Assembly (NCBI GenBank): GCA_018992685.1
Contig: JACVGT010000003.1
Location: 156,585-220,584 of the forward strand
DNA length: 64,000 nucleotides
Reading direction: 5' to 3'
From: Theionarchaea archaeon
GTDB lineage: Archaea; Methanobacteriota_B; Thermococci; Methanofastidiosales; SZ-28-30
The notes under the pieces are model-generated. The model saw only the letters and a program-made list of their open reading frames with translations. It had not been told where the DNA came from and did no database searches. The position numbers were made by a program, and so were the translations under genes. Positions 17,164-24,803 of the stretch are shown here, in pieces (the first letter of the stretch is position 1; the number at the start of each line of letters is the position of its first letter).

Positions 17164-18427
17164 TGTACCACCCTAAACATTCAGTGAGTATGGGGACTAC
17201 GTTCTCTACGGTGGGACTCTCAACAGGAGTGCAGTCCCCCCGAACGAAAACAAAAGCATCCTCCTGAGTGTGTTTTCCAGGCAGGATATCTCTGTCAAGT
17301 GGCGCCCCGGATAGAATGCCCCCCTTTAGATTGACACCTCGGGCAGGCATGAGCACCAGATCAGGCCCTGCCTCCGTGTAGGGGCCATGATATATTTGGG
17401 GATTCTCATGGATGCAGGATATGGCTTTCTGCCCATTGATTTCCAGGGATTTTAATGTATAACACAATTCTGAAATCACTGCCTCTTCTTCTCCAGGTTC
17501 CACATACCCACGTGGGTACTTTCCCTTCTTGTTGATGTAAATCCTTCCGGGGTCCAAGGCAAAGGCCCTACTACCTTCCTGAATATTGTTGTACCCCTTT
17601 CTGGGGTCTTTTTCACTGCGCAGGAATCCTGCTTCTTCCAGGATACAGTTGACATTCAGGTTATACTGTGTCTGCTCCATCCCGTGATCGGACAAGATGA
17701 TAAGTGCATCATCAGGATTTAATTTCTCCCCGAATTCCCTGAGAGCTTCATCAATGCGAGAGAAAAACTGAAGAAACTGCCCGCGATATTTGTGTGATTC
17801 ATCCTCATAGGCATCCCATAAAAAGTGGCCAAGCCTATCGCTCCCTGTAAATACTACCATGAACACATCCCACTTGATCCTTTCCCACAGATAGTGTGAG
17901 AAGGCTACTCGTGATTCTAATGCCTCAAATAATTCTTTGAAGAGAATCATTGGGAATTTCCGCGCCTTCTTAGTATCTATGTCGACCGTATAGTTGAATT
18001 CATTCAAAACCTCCAGAAGATTGCTGGGATAAACGGCACGTTCCAGATCCGGGGAAATGAATCCAGAAACGAGGACCCCGTTGAGAGAAGACGCAGGGTA
18101 TGTGGAAGGGACGTTGATGATGCAAAATTCTCCCTGCTTCTGCCAGAAAGGGCTAGCCTTCAGCCTTTTAGAGTTGGGAAAAGAGAGGGTATATGTGGAG
18201 GGAAAGAGCTCTGTGAATCCGTACACACTGTGTTCTCCTGGGTTTTTGCCGGTAATGATGGAGCTCCACGAGACGGATGATACTTCAGGAATTGAAGATG
18301 TCATCTGAGTGAATGCGCCTGTTTCCCGAAGCTCGCCGAAGTAGGGCATGACACCTTGCTGTGATAGTTCGTCCATGAGTCTGAAAGGAACACCATCGAT
18401 TCCTATGATGACAGCTCTCTTGTTCAT
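17150..18427 (-). CDS. Type I phosphodiesterase / nucleotide pyrophosphatase family protein
   Basis: 425 residues of the alkaline phosphatase superfamily. The N-terminal metal site is IIGIDGVPF, the catalytic nucleophile region is SSVSWSSIITGKNPGEH, further metal ligands are in VVFTGSDRLGHFLWD, ILSDHGME and DILPGKHTQEDA, consistent with a two-zinc enzyme. Archaeal members are annotated as AP2179-type nucleotide phosphodiesterases. There is no signal peptide, so it is cytosolic. It is the first gene of the operon with the SQD1-like gene and thioredoxin. Its job may be hydrolysis of a nucleotide sugar or sugar phosphate linked to that pathway (inference). Minus-strand TATA CCTTTTAAAGG is at 18450-18460. 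Confidence 0.88.
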   Translation of the reverse strand: MNKRAVIIGIDGVPFRLMDELSQQGVMPYFGELRETGAFTQMTSSIPEVSSVSWSSIITGKNPGEHSVYGFTELFPSTYTLSFPNSKRLKASPFWQKQGEFCIINVPSTYPASSLNGVLVSGFISPDLERAVYPSNLLEVLNEFNYTVDIDTKKARKFPMILFKELFEALESRVAFSHYLWERIKWDVFMVVFTGSDRLGHFLWDAYEDESHKYRGQFLQFFSRIDEALREFGEKLNPDDALIILSDHGMEQTQYNLNVNCILEEAGFLRSEKDPRKGYNNIQEGSRAFALDPGRIYINKKGKYPRGYVEPGEEEAVISELCYTLKSLEINGQKAISCIHENPQIYHGPYTEAGPDLVLMPARGVNLKGGILSGAPLDRDILPGKHTQEDAFVFVRGDCTPVESPTVENVVPILTECLGWYNESS

Positions 18428-18824
18428 TCACTTTTCTTATGCGTACACCTTTAAAAGGTTTACTACAAAATGGAGTAACTCCTGAGTGAGGGAGTTATTG
18501 TCTTTCGTAGTATCAAGTGGAAGAGGGCCACAGGTTACGGAGGCCTCCACACTCAGGAGGAATGGGGTCACAGTCCGACGATGCGAGCCTCCCCGGGTTG
18601 ACACGCTCGATACTTTTGAACCCCCTTCATGATCCTTGTCTTCCCACTCTTTTTATCGTTGATGGGTTGTCTGGGATAACCATGATTGAGACATCTCAGA
18701 CGTGATCTCTTTCTTTTGTGACTGCTGCAGAGAACATACTCTTGGAGGTACGTAGTCGTATTTTTCCGCCGCTCTTGGGCAAGCCTTAATACAGGCACGG
18801 AATGGTAGCACCGGGGGAATTATC
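18428..18824. other. Intergenic region with nested inverted repeats
   Basis: Contains the promoter of the minus-strand phosphodiesterase and, just beyond it, a nested palindrome: TACTAC/GTAGTA (18462-18467, 18508-18513) enclosing TAACTCC/GGAGTTA (18477-18483, 18492-18498). A perfect GGAGGCCTCC lies at 18539-18548, and a T run (CTCTTTTTATC) at about 18646-18655. A small structured RNA is possible; no family was recognised. Confidence 0.35.
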
Positions 18825-19505
18825 ATTCCAATTAAAGACCTACCCAAGTCAGAACGACCCCGTGAGCGGCTGGCTCAACTGGGAGGTGACAGCCTTTCTC
18901 TCCAGGAACTTCTGGCCGTTGTGCTGGGAACAGGTACCAGAAATGGACAGAATGCAGTAGAGGTAGCTTCGCAGCTTTTGAAGGTATTTGATGGTAACTT
19001 AGGCTCTCTTTTTTCTGCCTCTGTTGAAGAACTTTCTGTAGTAGAAGGGATAGGGTTTGCCAAAGCCTGCAAAATAAAGGCAGTGTTTGAATTGGGAAAA
19101 CGGATTATCTCCTATTGCAGGGAAGAACGCCCACACATTCAGTCCTCAATAGATGTTGTGAGTCTAGTGCTCCCCCACATGACATATCTAACGAGAGAAG
19201 AATTCAGGGTTATCCTCCTGGATTCCAAGAACAGGGTGATTGCTCATGAAATCGTGTCCGTGGGTTCACTGGACATGACGGTGGTCCATCCCAGAGAGGT
19301 CTTTCGTCCAGCAGTTTCTCATGCAGCAGCTTCCATCATTCTGGTACACAACCACCCTTCAGGTGATCCGACGCCTTCTCAACACGATATCCTGCTCACT
19401 CAGGATCTGTGCACCTGTGGGAAAATCCTGGACATAGAAGTCGTGGACCACATCATTGTTGGACGCCCCGACTATGTCAGTTTGAAGTACCGGGATCTCA
19501 TGTAG
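18825..19505 (+). CDS. radC: RadC family JAB/JAMM domain protein
   Basis: The tracker begins at GTG 18921, but the frame continues upstream as IIPIKDLPKSERPRERLAQL, which is the conserved RadC N-terminus, so the gene is about 226 residues, the normal family length. No ATG, GTG or TTG occurs in frame between the stop at 18753 and this segment. The best site is ATT at 18825, behind GGGGG. The HhH part is VVEGIGFAKACKIKAV. The JAMM-like metal motif VHNHPSGDPTPSQHD is intact. RadC proteins are linked to DNA processing and mobile elements, but their enzymatic role is unproven. They are much commoner in bacteria than in archaea, so transfer is likely. Confidence 0.85.
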   Translation: MPIKDLPKSERPRERLAQLGGDSLSLQELLAVVLGTGTRNGQNAVEVASQLLKVFDGNLGSLFSASVEELSVVEGIGFAKACKIKAVFELGKRIISYCREERPHIQSSIDVVSLVLPHMTYLTREEFRVILLDSKNRVIAHEIVSVGSLDMTVVHPREVFRPAVSHAAASIILVHNHPSGDPTPSQHDILLTQDLCTCGKILDIEVVDHIIVGRPDYVSLKYRDLM

Positions 19506-19695
19506 GGTCAACTCAACCACGAATGGATAACTAGTTCAGCCCTTTGTACACGCTGTGGAGACATAGATGGTCAAGAGTTACTTCTTCCAGAAAGGGAGTG
19601 CTGTCCTTCCCGGACTGTTTATGCTGTCTTCAAGAGATATGACACTGCAACGCATCGGAATCCAAGGAAAGCTTTTTTAATGGGGAGATTAGGGT

Positions 19696-20373
19696 GTGAC
19701 GATGACCCACGATCTGGAAGAGATGTTCAAGCATTTACATACAGGAGAGAGTATACAGACTGAGTTCTATCCATATGCTGGAATACGACATTCAATTCGC
19801 AAGAGAAAGGGAAAAATCCTAATCAGAATCAGTGATACTTTCTCGGAGGCTCCACAGGATGTCCTACTGGCTCTGGGGAGGATTCTACTGGCAAAATTGA
19901 ATAAGAGTCACGTTTCGAAGAAGGATCGGACTGTGTACAATCAATATGTGGCAAGTGAGGAGCTGCAGGACAGGGCGACTGCCATCCTTTCAAACCGTAA
20001 AAGAGCAGTACGCATTATGAAAGGGAACCATAGAAGTCTGGCAGACAGCTTTCAGCGGGTTAATGCAGCATACTTTGGCGGATCTATGGAGAAGCCTACC
20101 TTAACCTGGGGGATAAAGAGAGCCCACCGCACTCTGGGGAGGTATGACCTGCAGAGAGACATCGTGTTTCTCTCCCCCGTTCTTGATTCATATGAGGTGC
20201 CTGAAGAATTCCTGGATTTCATTATGTATCATGAACTATTGCACAAGAAACACGGCCTTCGGGAAAAAGGAGGGAGGATCTGGGCTCATACGCGACAGTT
20301 CAGAAACGATGAAAAGAGATTTTATAACTATGAGCAAATGAAGAAGATAATGAGTCAGATAGCGAAAACGTAG
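19696..20373 (+). CDS. SprT-like / M48-type zinc metallopeptidase
   Basis: 225 residues. The zinc motif is YHELLHKKHG (HELLH, about residue 180), preceded by the SprT-like strand IVFLSPVL and the region VNAAYFGGSMEKPTLTWG, which matches the SprT/WLM entry (NxxYF). A third ligand His is likely in RIWAHTRQFR. SprT-like proteases of the Spartan group degrade DNA-protein crosslinks, while DUF45-type relatives are uncharacterised; no DNA-binding tail is seen here. GTG 19696 or ATG 19702 can serve as start; a TATA-like CTTTTTTAA (about 19672-19680) favours the leaderless ATG 19702. Confidence 0.78.
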   Translation: MTMTHDLEEMFKHLHTGESIQTEFYPYAGIRHSIRKRKGKILIRISDTFSEAPQDVLLALGRILLAKLNKSHVSKKDRTVYNQYVASEELQDRATAILSNRKRAVRIMKGNHRSLADSFQRVNAAYFGGSMEKPTLTWGIKRAHRTLGRYDLQRDIVFLSPVLDSYEVPEEFLDFIMYHELLHKKHGLREKGGRIWAHTRQFRNDEKRFYNYEQMKKIMSQIAKT

Positions 20374-20386
20374 CCCTGAGAGCTGG

Positions 20387-20716
20387 AAAACGGGGCTGAG
20401 GGTAGAGGAAGGAACGACGCGCTCGATGATGGGGGCTTCCTCCTGTACTTACAGTACAGCCTTTCTCCCCCCCGCTACCCCTCAAGCATCCGACGTTCCT
20501 ACTACCGCTGCTTCCTTCCGGACCTGACGGGATTCACAAGATAAGGAAGATTGATCCACCTTCCTCCGAAAGGGACCTCTTCTTCCGCAGATCAAGAGGG
20601 ACGAGAGTTCATAGTCGGGACAGCACGCAGTTGCAGAATTCCGCCGTCGCTCATCGAGCTTCGGCCCCTGCTTAAAGACCATTCAGGTTACAGGAACGGC
20701 CTACCTTCCCGGCCTA
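20387..20716 (-). ncRNA. 7S signal recognition particle RNA
   Basis: The minus strand carries the universally conserved SRP helix-8 sequence GTCAGGTCCGGAAGGAAGC followed by AGCGGTAG, at about 20502-20529, which binds SRP54. The transcript is about 330 nt, normal for archaeal 7S RNA. The 5' end lies in AGGCCGGGAAGGTAGGCC, where the conserved GGCCGGG start is visible, and the 3' end is in CAGCCCCGTTTT, whose T run would terminate transcription. A TATA box (CTTTATAAG on the minus strand, 20741-20749) is about 27 nt before the predicted start. Exact ends are estimates. It scaffolds SRP19 and SRP54 for targeting of membrane and secreted proteins. Confidence 0.93.
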
Positions 20717-20740
20717 GTCATATCTTCTATCCTCTTTGAC

Positions 20741-20749
20741 TTATAAAGG
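20741..20749 (-). promoter_or_regulatory. TATA box of SRP RNA
   Basis: CCTTTATAA on the minus strand, spaced about 27 nt from the predicted 5' end of the 7S RNA. Confidence 0.7.
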
Positions 20750-20889
20750 TTATCGAACCGGCAGTGATTTGCAGCTGACAGATGGCCATCATCTACGATT
20801 CCTGTTTCTTGAGGCTGAAAGTGGACTTTAGCCATTTGGCTGCAGAATTGCTTCAAGTATGCTTATAAACCAGGAGGAAACTGTATGTC

Positions 20890-22173
20890 ATGGACTACAA
20901 GGTAATCCACGATTCTTTACACGGGTCCATTAAACTGGAAGGTATATTCCTCGAATTGATGGATGCACCTGAGCTGCAGAGGCTTCATCATATCCGCCAA
21001 CTGGGAATGGCATATCTCGTATTCCCTGGCGCAAACCATACCCGCTTCTCGCATTCCTTGGGCACATATTTCATAGCTTCACAGATTGCAGAAGAGCTGC
21101 AGTTGTCTGAGAATGATCAGAGAATAGTCGCTGTGGCAGCCCTCCTTCACGACATCGGTCACGGCCCCTTTTCGCATACACTGGAATACGCATTTCATTC
21201 TCTTCACAGAATCAACCACACAGATCAGACATCCAGGATCATAACAGGCGAGATAGATATTATCCCTCAGCGCCCTCACGTGGAAAGGCACACTATCGCC
21301 CAAATCCTGGAGGACTATGACACCCACCCGAAGGAAGTGAGTGAACTCATTCAGGGTATGAAGGTTCCATATGAATGGACGCTGACTCCCTGGCTGGAAG
21401 ATAATCCTCAAAAGGTCAGTCCTTTGACCCAGATTATTCATGGAGAAATAGATGCAGATCAGCTGGACTACCTGCTGCGGGACTCCTACTACACTGGTGT
21501 AGCCTACGGAGTAGTTGATCTCCCCTATCTCTTGCACACGCTTGAGTTGCATAATACTACCCTGTCCATCAACCCGAAGGGCGTGGAAGCTGCAGAAGCC
21601 CTGCTTGTAGCCAGGTCTCTGATGTTCAGTTCGGTGTACTATCATCATGCAGTACGCATTGCAGAAACTATGCTCACCAGAGCAGCAGAAGATACCCTTG
21701 GAGAGCACCCAGAAATAATGGCCATGTCGGACGGGGAATTCTTTGCATATTTGGAAAAAGGAACACCATACCAACGGGATTTGGCTGCCCGGTTAAGGTA
21801 CAGGAATCTTTTCAAGAGAGTGTACATGGTCTCTGCAGAAGAATCTGAATATCCATTACAGGATGTCATAGCAGAATTGTCAGATTCAGAATCTCGAAAA
21901 GAGAAAGAACACACTCTCTGCAGGAAGGCAGGCATCCCCCAGGGATTTGCCTTGATTGACATTCCAGAAAGAGATATCTCTCTTTCTGAGCCTCGCATGG
22001 CACGGCCCAGTATTCTGGTGTATGATGGAGAATTCAGACGGCTGTCAGAATACACCCCTACAGCAGCAGCGCTTCAGAAAAGGAAAGTCCCCTCCTGGAG
22101 CCTCATGGTATCCTCGCCCCCTGAGTATGTGAAAAAGGTGAGAAGGGTCTGTGACAAAGTCATTTTCAGTTGA
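20890..22173 (+). CDS. HD superfamily phosphohydrolase (dNTPase/SAMHD1-like)
   Basis: 427 residues. The N-terminus KVIHDSLHGSIKLEGIF leads to PELQRLHHIRQLGMAYLVFPGANHTRFSHSLGT, a conserved entry shared by archaeal and bacterial SAMHD1-like HD proteins, and the HD metal motif is AALLHDIGHGPFSHTLE (about residues 82-98). The later Asp ligand is in GEIDADQLDYLLRDSYYTGVAYG. These proteins hydrolyse (d)NTPs or related phosphoesters. The start ATG 20890 follows AGGAGG (20872-20877), and TATA GCTTATAAA is at 20861-20869. It stands alone, divergent from the SRP RNA. Confidence 0.9.
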   Translation: MDYKVIHDSLHGSIKLEGIFLELMDAPELQRLHHIRQLGMAYLVFPGANHTRFSHSLGTYFIASQIAEELQLSENDQRIVAVAALLHDIGHGPFSHTLEYAFHSLHRINHTDQTSRIITGEIDIIPQRPHVERHTIAQILEDYDTHPKEVSELIQGMKVPYEWTLTPWLEDNPQKVSPLTQIIHGEIDADQLDYLLRDSYYTGVAYGVVDLPYLLHTLELHNTTLSINPKGVEAAEALLVARSLMFSSVYYHHAVRIAETMLTRAAEDTLGEHPEIMAMSDGEFFAYLEKGTPYQRDLAARLRYRNLFKRVYMVSAEESEYPLQDVIAELSDSESRKEKEHTLCRKAGIPQGFALIDIPERDISLSEPRMARPSILVYDGEFRRLSEYTPTAAALQKRKVPSWSLMVSSPPEYVKKVRRVCDKVIFS

Positions 22174-22215
22174 ATGAACCCTTTGTGGGTCCATTCTCCG
22201 CTGTGAACAGCGAGA

Positions 22216-22246
22216 GAGGAAAAAAAAGGAAAAAAAAGGAAAAAAA
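22216..22246. repeat. Homopurine tract of three GGAAAAAAAA-like units
   Basis: GAGGAAAAAAAAGGAAAAAAAAGGAAAAAA is a perfectly homopurine run. On the minus strand it is T-rich and would act as a strong archaeal terminator for a minus-strand transcript arriving from 22.6 kb. Confidence 0.7.
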
Positions 22247-22249
22247 CGC

Positions 22250-22630
22250 AGCACAGCCAAGTACTGCAAACAACAAAATTGCTTTTGATTCTCCTTATTT
22301 AAACTTTTTGCTGGCCAACCTCTTCTTCTGCGGCGGTTGAGTGTTGCCTGCAGTGAAGAGACACCCTAGGGACGTTTTGTCGGGTGAAAGCCAGATAGAT
22401 GTTCTGACGTATAGATACGCGTACCTGAGAATCAGCGAGGAGTCATTTGGAGGACGCCCTCTGTGACAAGACACAGCCGATAGTATGAGATTGAGAACGA
22501 CACCCGTCCGCCGGATATCCACACTCTCCAAATGGCCCCTCTTGACAGAAGGCCACCAGTAGATCGACATGTAGAACATTTCTGCACACTATTTGCAAGA
22601 TTCACAATGTAATTATCATGAGCAAGTATC
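22250..22630 (-). ncRNA. Candidate structured minus-strand transcript, identity unknown
   Basis: The minus strand has a TATA-like CATATAAAAAAG (22651-22662), then about 350 nt rich in inverted repeats, including a perfect 9-bp pair CATTTGGAG/CTCCAAATG (22444-22452 with 22526-22534) and the short hairpin TGTC-TT-GTCACA, and finally the T-rich tract at 22216-22246. A 94-codon ORF (22295-22579) lies inside but has no ribosome site or recognisable domain. The layout fits a non-coding RNA better than a protein gene; the family was not recognised. Confidence 0.3.
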
Positions 22631-22930
22631 CTCTTTGAGAAGTTAAACCTCTTTTTTATATGAAGTTCAATGAAACAGCGTTTTGACTATTTCATTCATC
22701 CTATATTACCTCTACCGATTCACCAATTGGTGAGAGGGAATATAAAAGTTTGCTCCATGTGGGGAGCGGTAAGACCTTTAGAGAGATTTCTGACCACACG
22801 GTCAGGAAGATAAAGAGAATAGTGTACCCTTTTCTGGAACTACCTGGAAGACATAGTTTATGAGCCATCGAAAATAGCTATAGAATATCCAGAAGAACCT
22901 CCCGAAAAAGGAAGTTCACATTATGGATGG

Positions 22931-23356
22931 ATGATATTCCCCTACGTTAGGTACAATTTGAGGACTGGTTACACACCCATCGTGAAGAAGTTACATATAG
23001 CTTTTGATTCTTTCTGCAAGGGAATTGACTATCTATTAAATATATCTACAGTATTATTACCTTATTACCCGTTAGGATTCAAGTTATACTCACAGCAGTT
23101 TCTCGTTTTCTGGTCGGACTACGAAGATTTACTATGCAAGTCTTTTAGTTTTCTACCGTGCCACACGTCAATTACCAAGGCAGATGATGCCATATTTGTA
23201 TATGTAAGTGTTGAGAAAGGGCTGCTTGAAAAAAGGTTACTTCAATTCTGTTTTAAGATGAGTGATATGGGATATATTGACCGCTTTTGGAGTTCAATCC
23301 CCATATATCACCGGATACCTGATGAGCATGGACTAACCAGGACTTCCACCACCTGA
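22931..23356 (+). CDS. Hypothetical ORF in decayed region
   Basis: A 141-codon ORF starting MIFPYVRYNLRTGY. It is aromatic- and leucine-rich, has no motif I recognise and no ribosome-binding site near ATG 22931. It may be a shifted piece of a degraded element gene. Only its length argues for it. Confidence 0.2.
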   Translation: MIFPYVRYNLRTGYTPIVKKLHIAFDSFCKGIDYLLNISTVLLPYYPLGFKLYSQQFLVFWSDYEDLLCKSFSFLPCHTSITKADDAIFVYVSVEKGLLEKRLLQFCFKMSDMGYIDRFWSSIPIYHRIPDEHGLTRTSTT

Positions 23357-23393
23357 ACCTCCATCTCCACATATACTACTATCTTGAATCCCC

Positions 23394-23458
23394 TTCAATA
23401 GTTCAAGTGGGATTATGTTCAATAGTTCAAGTGGGATTATGTTCAATGGTTCAAAGGG
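23394..23458. repeat. 24-bp direct tandem repeat, 2.7 copies
   Basis: Two identical copies of TTCAATAGTTCAAGTGGGATTATG (23394-23417, 23418-23441) are followed by a partial, slightly changed third copy (TTCAATGGTTCAAAGGG). Confidence 0.9.
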
Positions 23459-23581
23459 CCAATCCTTTAGAAAGTTCATACATCTTCACCTCACTGCTAC
23501 TTTACAGAACTGATTAAAAATATTTGGGTAATAATTGCGTAAAAAACTGGAAGTTAAATGTGCATATTTATTCCACTGTAA

Positions 23582-23713
23582 TTGACTAAAGCAATCTATG
23601 AGACATCCTGGTTCAAAGCTATTGTTGTATGGATAGCGTACATCATAGTGATTGTGATTGTTTTGGTGATCCTGGCAGTCCTTGGAATTGTAGCAGGGCT
23701 GGTTTTTCTGTAA
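23582..23713 (+). pseudogene. C-terminal remnant of a small membrane protein paralogous to the gene at 30.6 kb
   Basis: Conceptual translation from TTG 23582 to TAA 23713 gives KAIYETSWFKAIVVWIAYII and a hydrophobic tail. This aligns end to end with the last 43 residues of the 113-residue membrane protein encoded at 30564-30905 (KYVYATSWGKAVITWILYII...). The in-frame stop just upstream removes the other two thirds. It is therefore a 5'-truncated paralogue left in the decayed region. Confidence 0.75.
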
Positions 23714-23751
23714 GTGCCCATATCCTTTCTCTTTTCATCTACTTCCTCTCA

Positions 23752-24444
23752 TTACACTGGCTGTTCTTCCAGTACGAAATTCATGAGTTTCATCTCAGCT
23801 TTACGCAAGTGCTCCCACGCTGTGCTGGTGCTGATCCCCATGTCAACAGCTATGGTCTTGATATCAGTTTTCCGGGGAAATGAATAGTATCCGTGTTCAA
23901 AAGCAGCATGGATTATCTTCCGCTGCATTTCTGTGAGGTGAACGTCACCTGAAAGCGGCCAGGACCACTTCAGGAAGGACATTTTTCTGGCGTGATCATT
24001 GCGCACAATTTTCTTTATCTTGTATTCCAGGTTCGCCTTGGTGAGGAGATCGAAGTACTCCTGCAGTGATACGTCTTTGTACACAATCCCCGAGATCACT
24101 TCCTTTTCCTCCTGGACTATGATTGGATAATCAAGGATAAATCCCATTTTGTTGGTCTCTCTGATGACGGAATTTGCCTCAGGTCCAATGATGTACCTCA
24201 ACTTGGTAATGTTTTCTGCACTGACGACATCAATGATGGTGACGTCGTCTGGAACATGAGAAATGCACTGCTGGACCTCATGATTGTGTTCAGCCTTTGA
24301 GAATTTCACTGATAATTCAATGTACACACTCCCATCTTTGAATACGTCTGCTCGATCTATGAGACATGTCTTGACATGATCCAACCTGGAGACTCTGTTG
24401 CACAATCCTCCTGTGTGGTATATGTTTAGACGAGCATAATACAT
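23752..24444 (-). CDS. HTH-10 (bacterio-opsin activator type) transcriptional regulator
   Basis: 230 residues. The C-terminal 60 residues are a typical HTH_10 domain: LTEMQRKIIHAAFEHGYYSF followed by DIKTIAVDMGISTSTAWEHLRKAEMKLM. The preceding 160 residues form an alpha/beta sensor-like part with no recognised ligand motif. Euryarchaeal HTH_10 proteins act as activators or repressors of neighbouring metabolic genes. It lies next to the amino-acid island and may control it, but nothing in the sequence proves this. Minus-strand TATA CCCTTAAAAAC is at about 24467-24477, about 28 nt before the ATG. Confidence 0.85.
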   Translation of the reverse strand: MYYARLNIYHTGGLCNRVSRLDHVKTCLIDRADVFKDGSVYIELSVKFSKAEHNHEVQQCISHVPDDVTIIDVVSAENITKLRYIIGPEANSVIRETNKMGFILDYPIIVQEEKEVISGIVYKDVSLQEYFDLLTKANLEYKIKKIVRNDHARKMSFLKWSWPLSGDVHLTEMQRKIIHAAFEHGYYSFPRKTDIKTIAVDMGISTSTAWEHLRKAEMKLMNFVLEEQPV

Positions 24445-24803
24445 TACGTCTACTTTTTCTTCCTTGTTTTTAAGGGTTTCCCGGATTCAATGTTAATTTG
24501 AGAAACCGGAGCTATTTTTAGTTGGTAGAAATAAAGGAGATTCTTTATTTCGAAAGAATCCCAAAAAATAAAAGAAGTATCTTTTACCTTATATTACAAG
24601 AACTCTGTTCATTGCTGGGTAAAACTACTATCAAGAACCGTGAGACTTTTCCTTTCAGGAGTATCATTATTTTCATGAAGTATTCTGGTGCATAGTCCAG
24701 CCTCTTTCGTCACGTCTTCGTGTGATTTTGCCTGCAAATCCACTAAGAATGAGTCAGATGGATTATTCAGGCAGCTTTCGTTCTGAAATGGACAGTCAAG
24801 GAA
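24445..24803. other. Intergenic region with inverted repeat
   Basis: About 360 bp without a gene. It holds the HTH-10 gene promoter and a perfect 8-bp inverted repeat GATTCTTT-atttcg-AAAGAATC at about 24539-24560, a possible operator or hairpin terminator for the minus-strand threonine-synthase-like gene. Confidence 0.45.

Larger units (their letters stand above)
22630..23580. other. Decayed AT-rich region with one promoter-like palindrome
   Basis: No intact gene is seen. A perfect 14-bp palindrome TCACCAATTGGTGA (22720-22733) sits immediately before a TATA box AATATAAAAG (22738-22747). What follows reads only in broken frames: one piece gives GKTFREISDHTVRKIKRIV before a stop, faintly like the HTH end of a transposase. 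The 141-codon ORF at 22931-23356 has no recognisable domain. A 24-bp tandem repeat follows. This looks like remains of an inserted element. Confidence 0.35.

Noticed and set aside
18568-18798. Possible tRNA or minus-strand gene in the radC upstream region
   Set aside because: No tRNA T-arm or cloverleaf could be formed, and the ORF lacks a domain. Only the inverted repeats were kept.
22295-22579. 94-codon minus-strand protein gene
   Set aside because: No ribosome site or domain; the inverted repeats across it fit an RNA or decayed DNA better.
23394-23458. CRISPR array
   Set aside because: Units are directly contiguous tandem repeats without spacers and with fewer than three copies.
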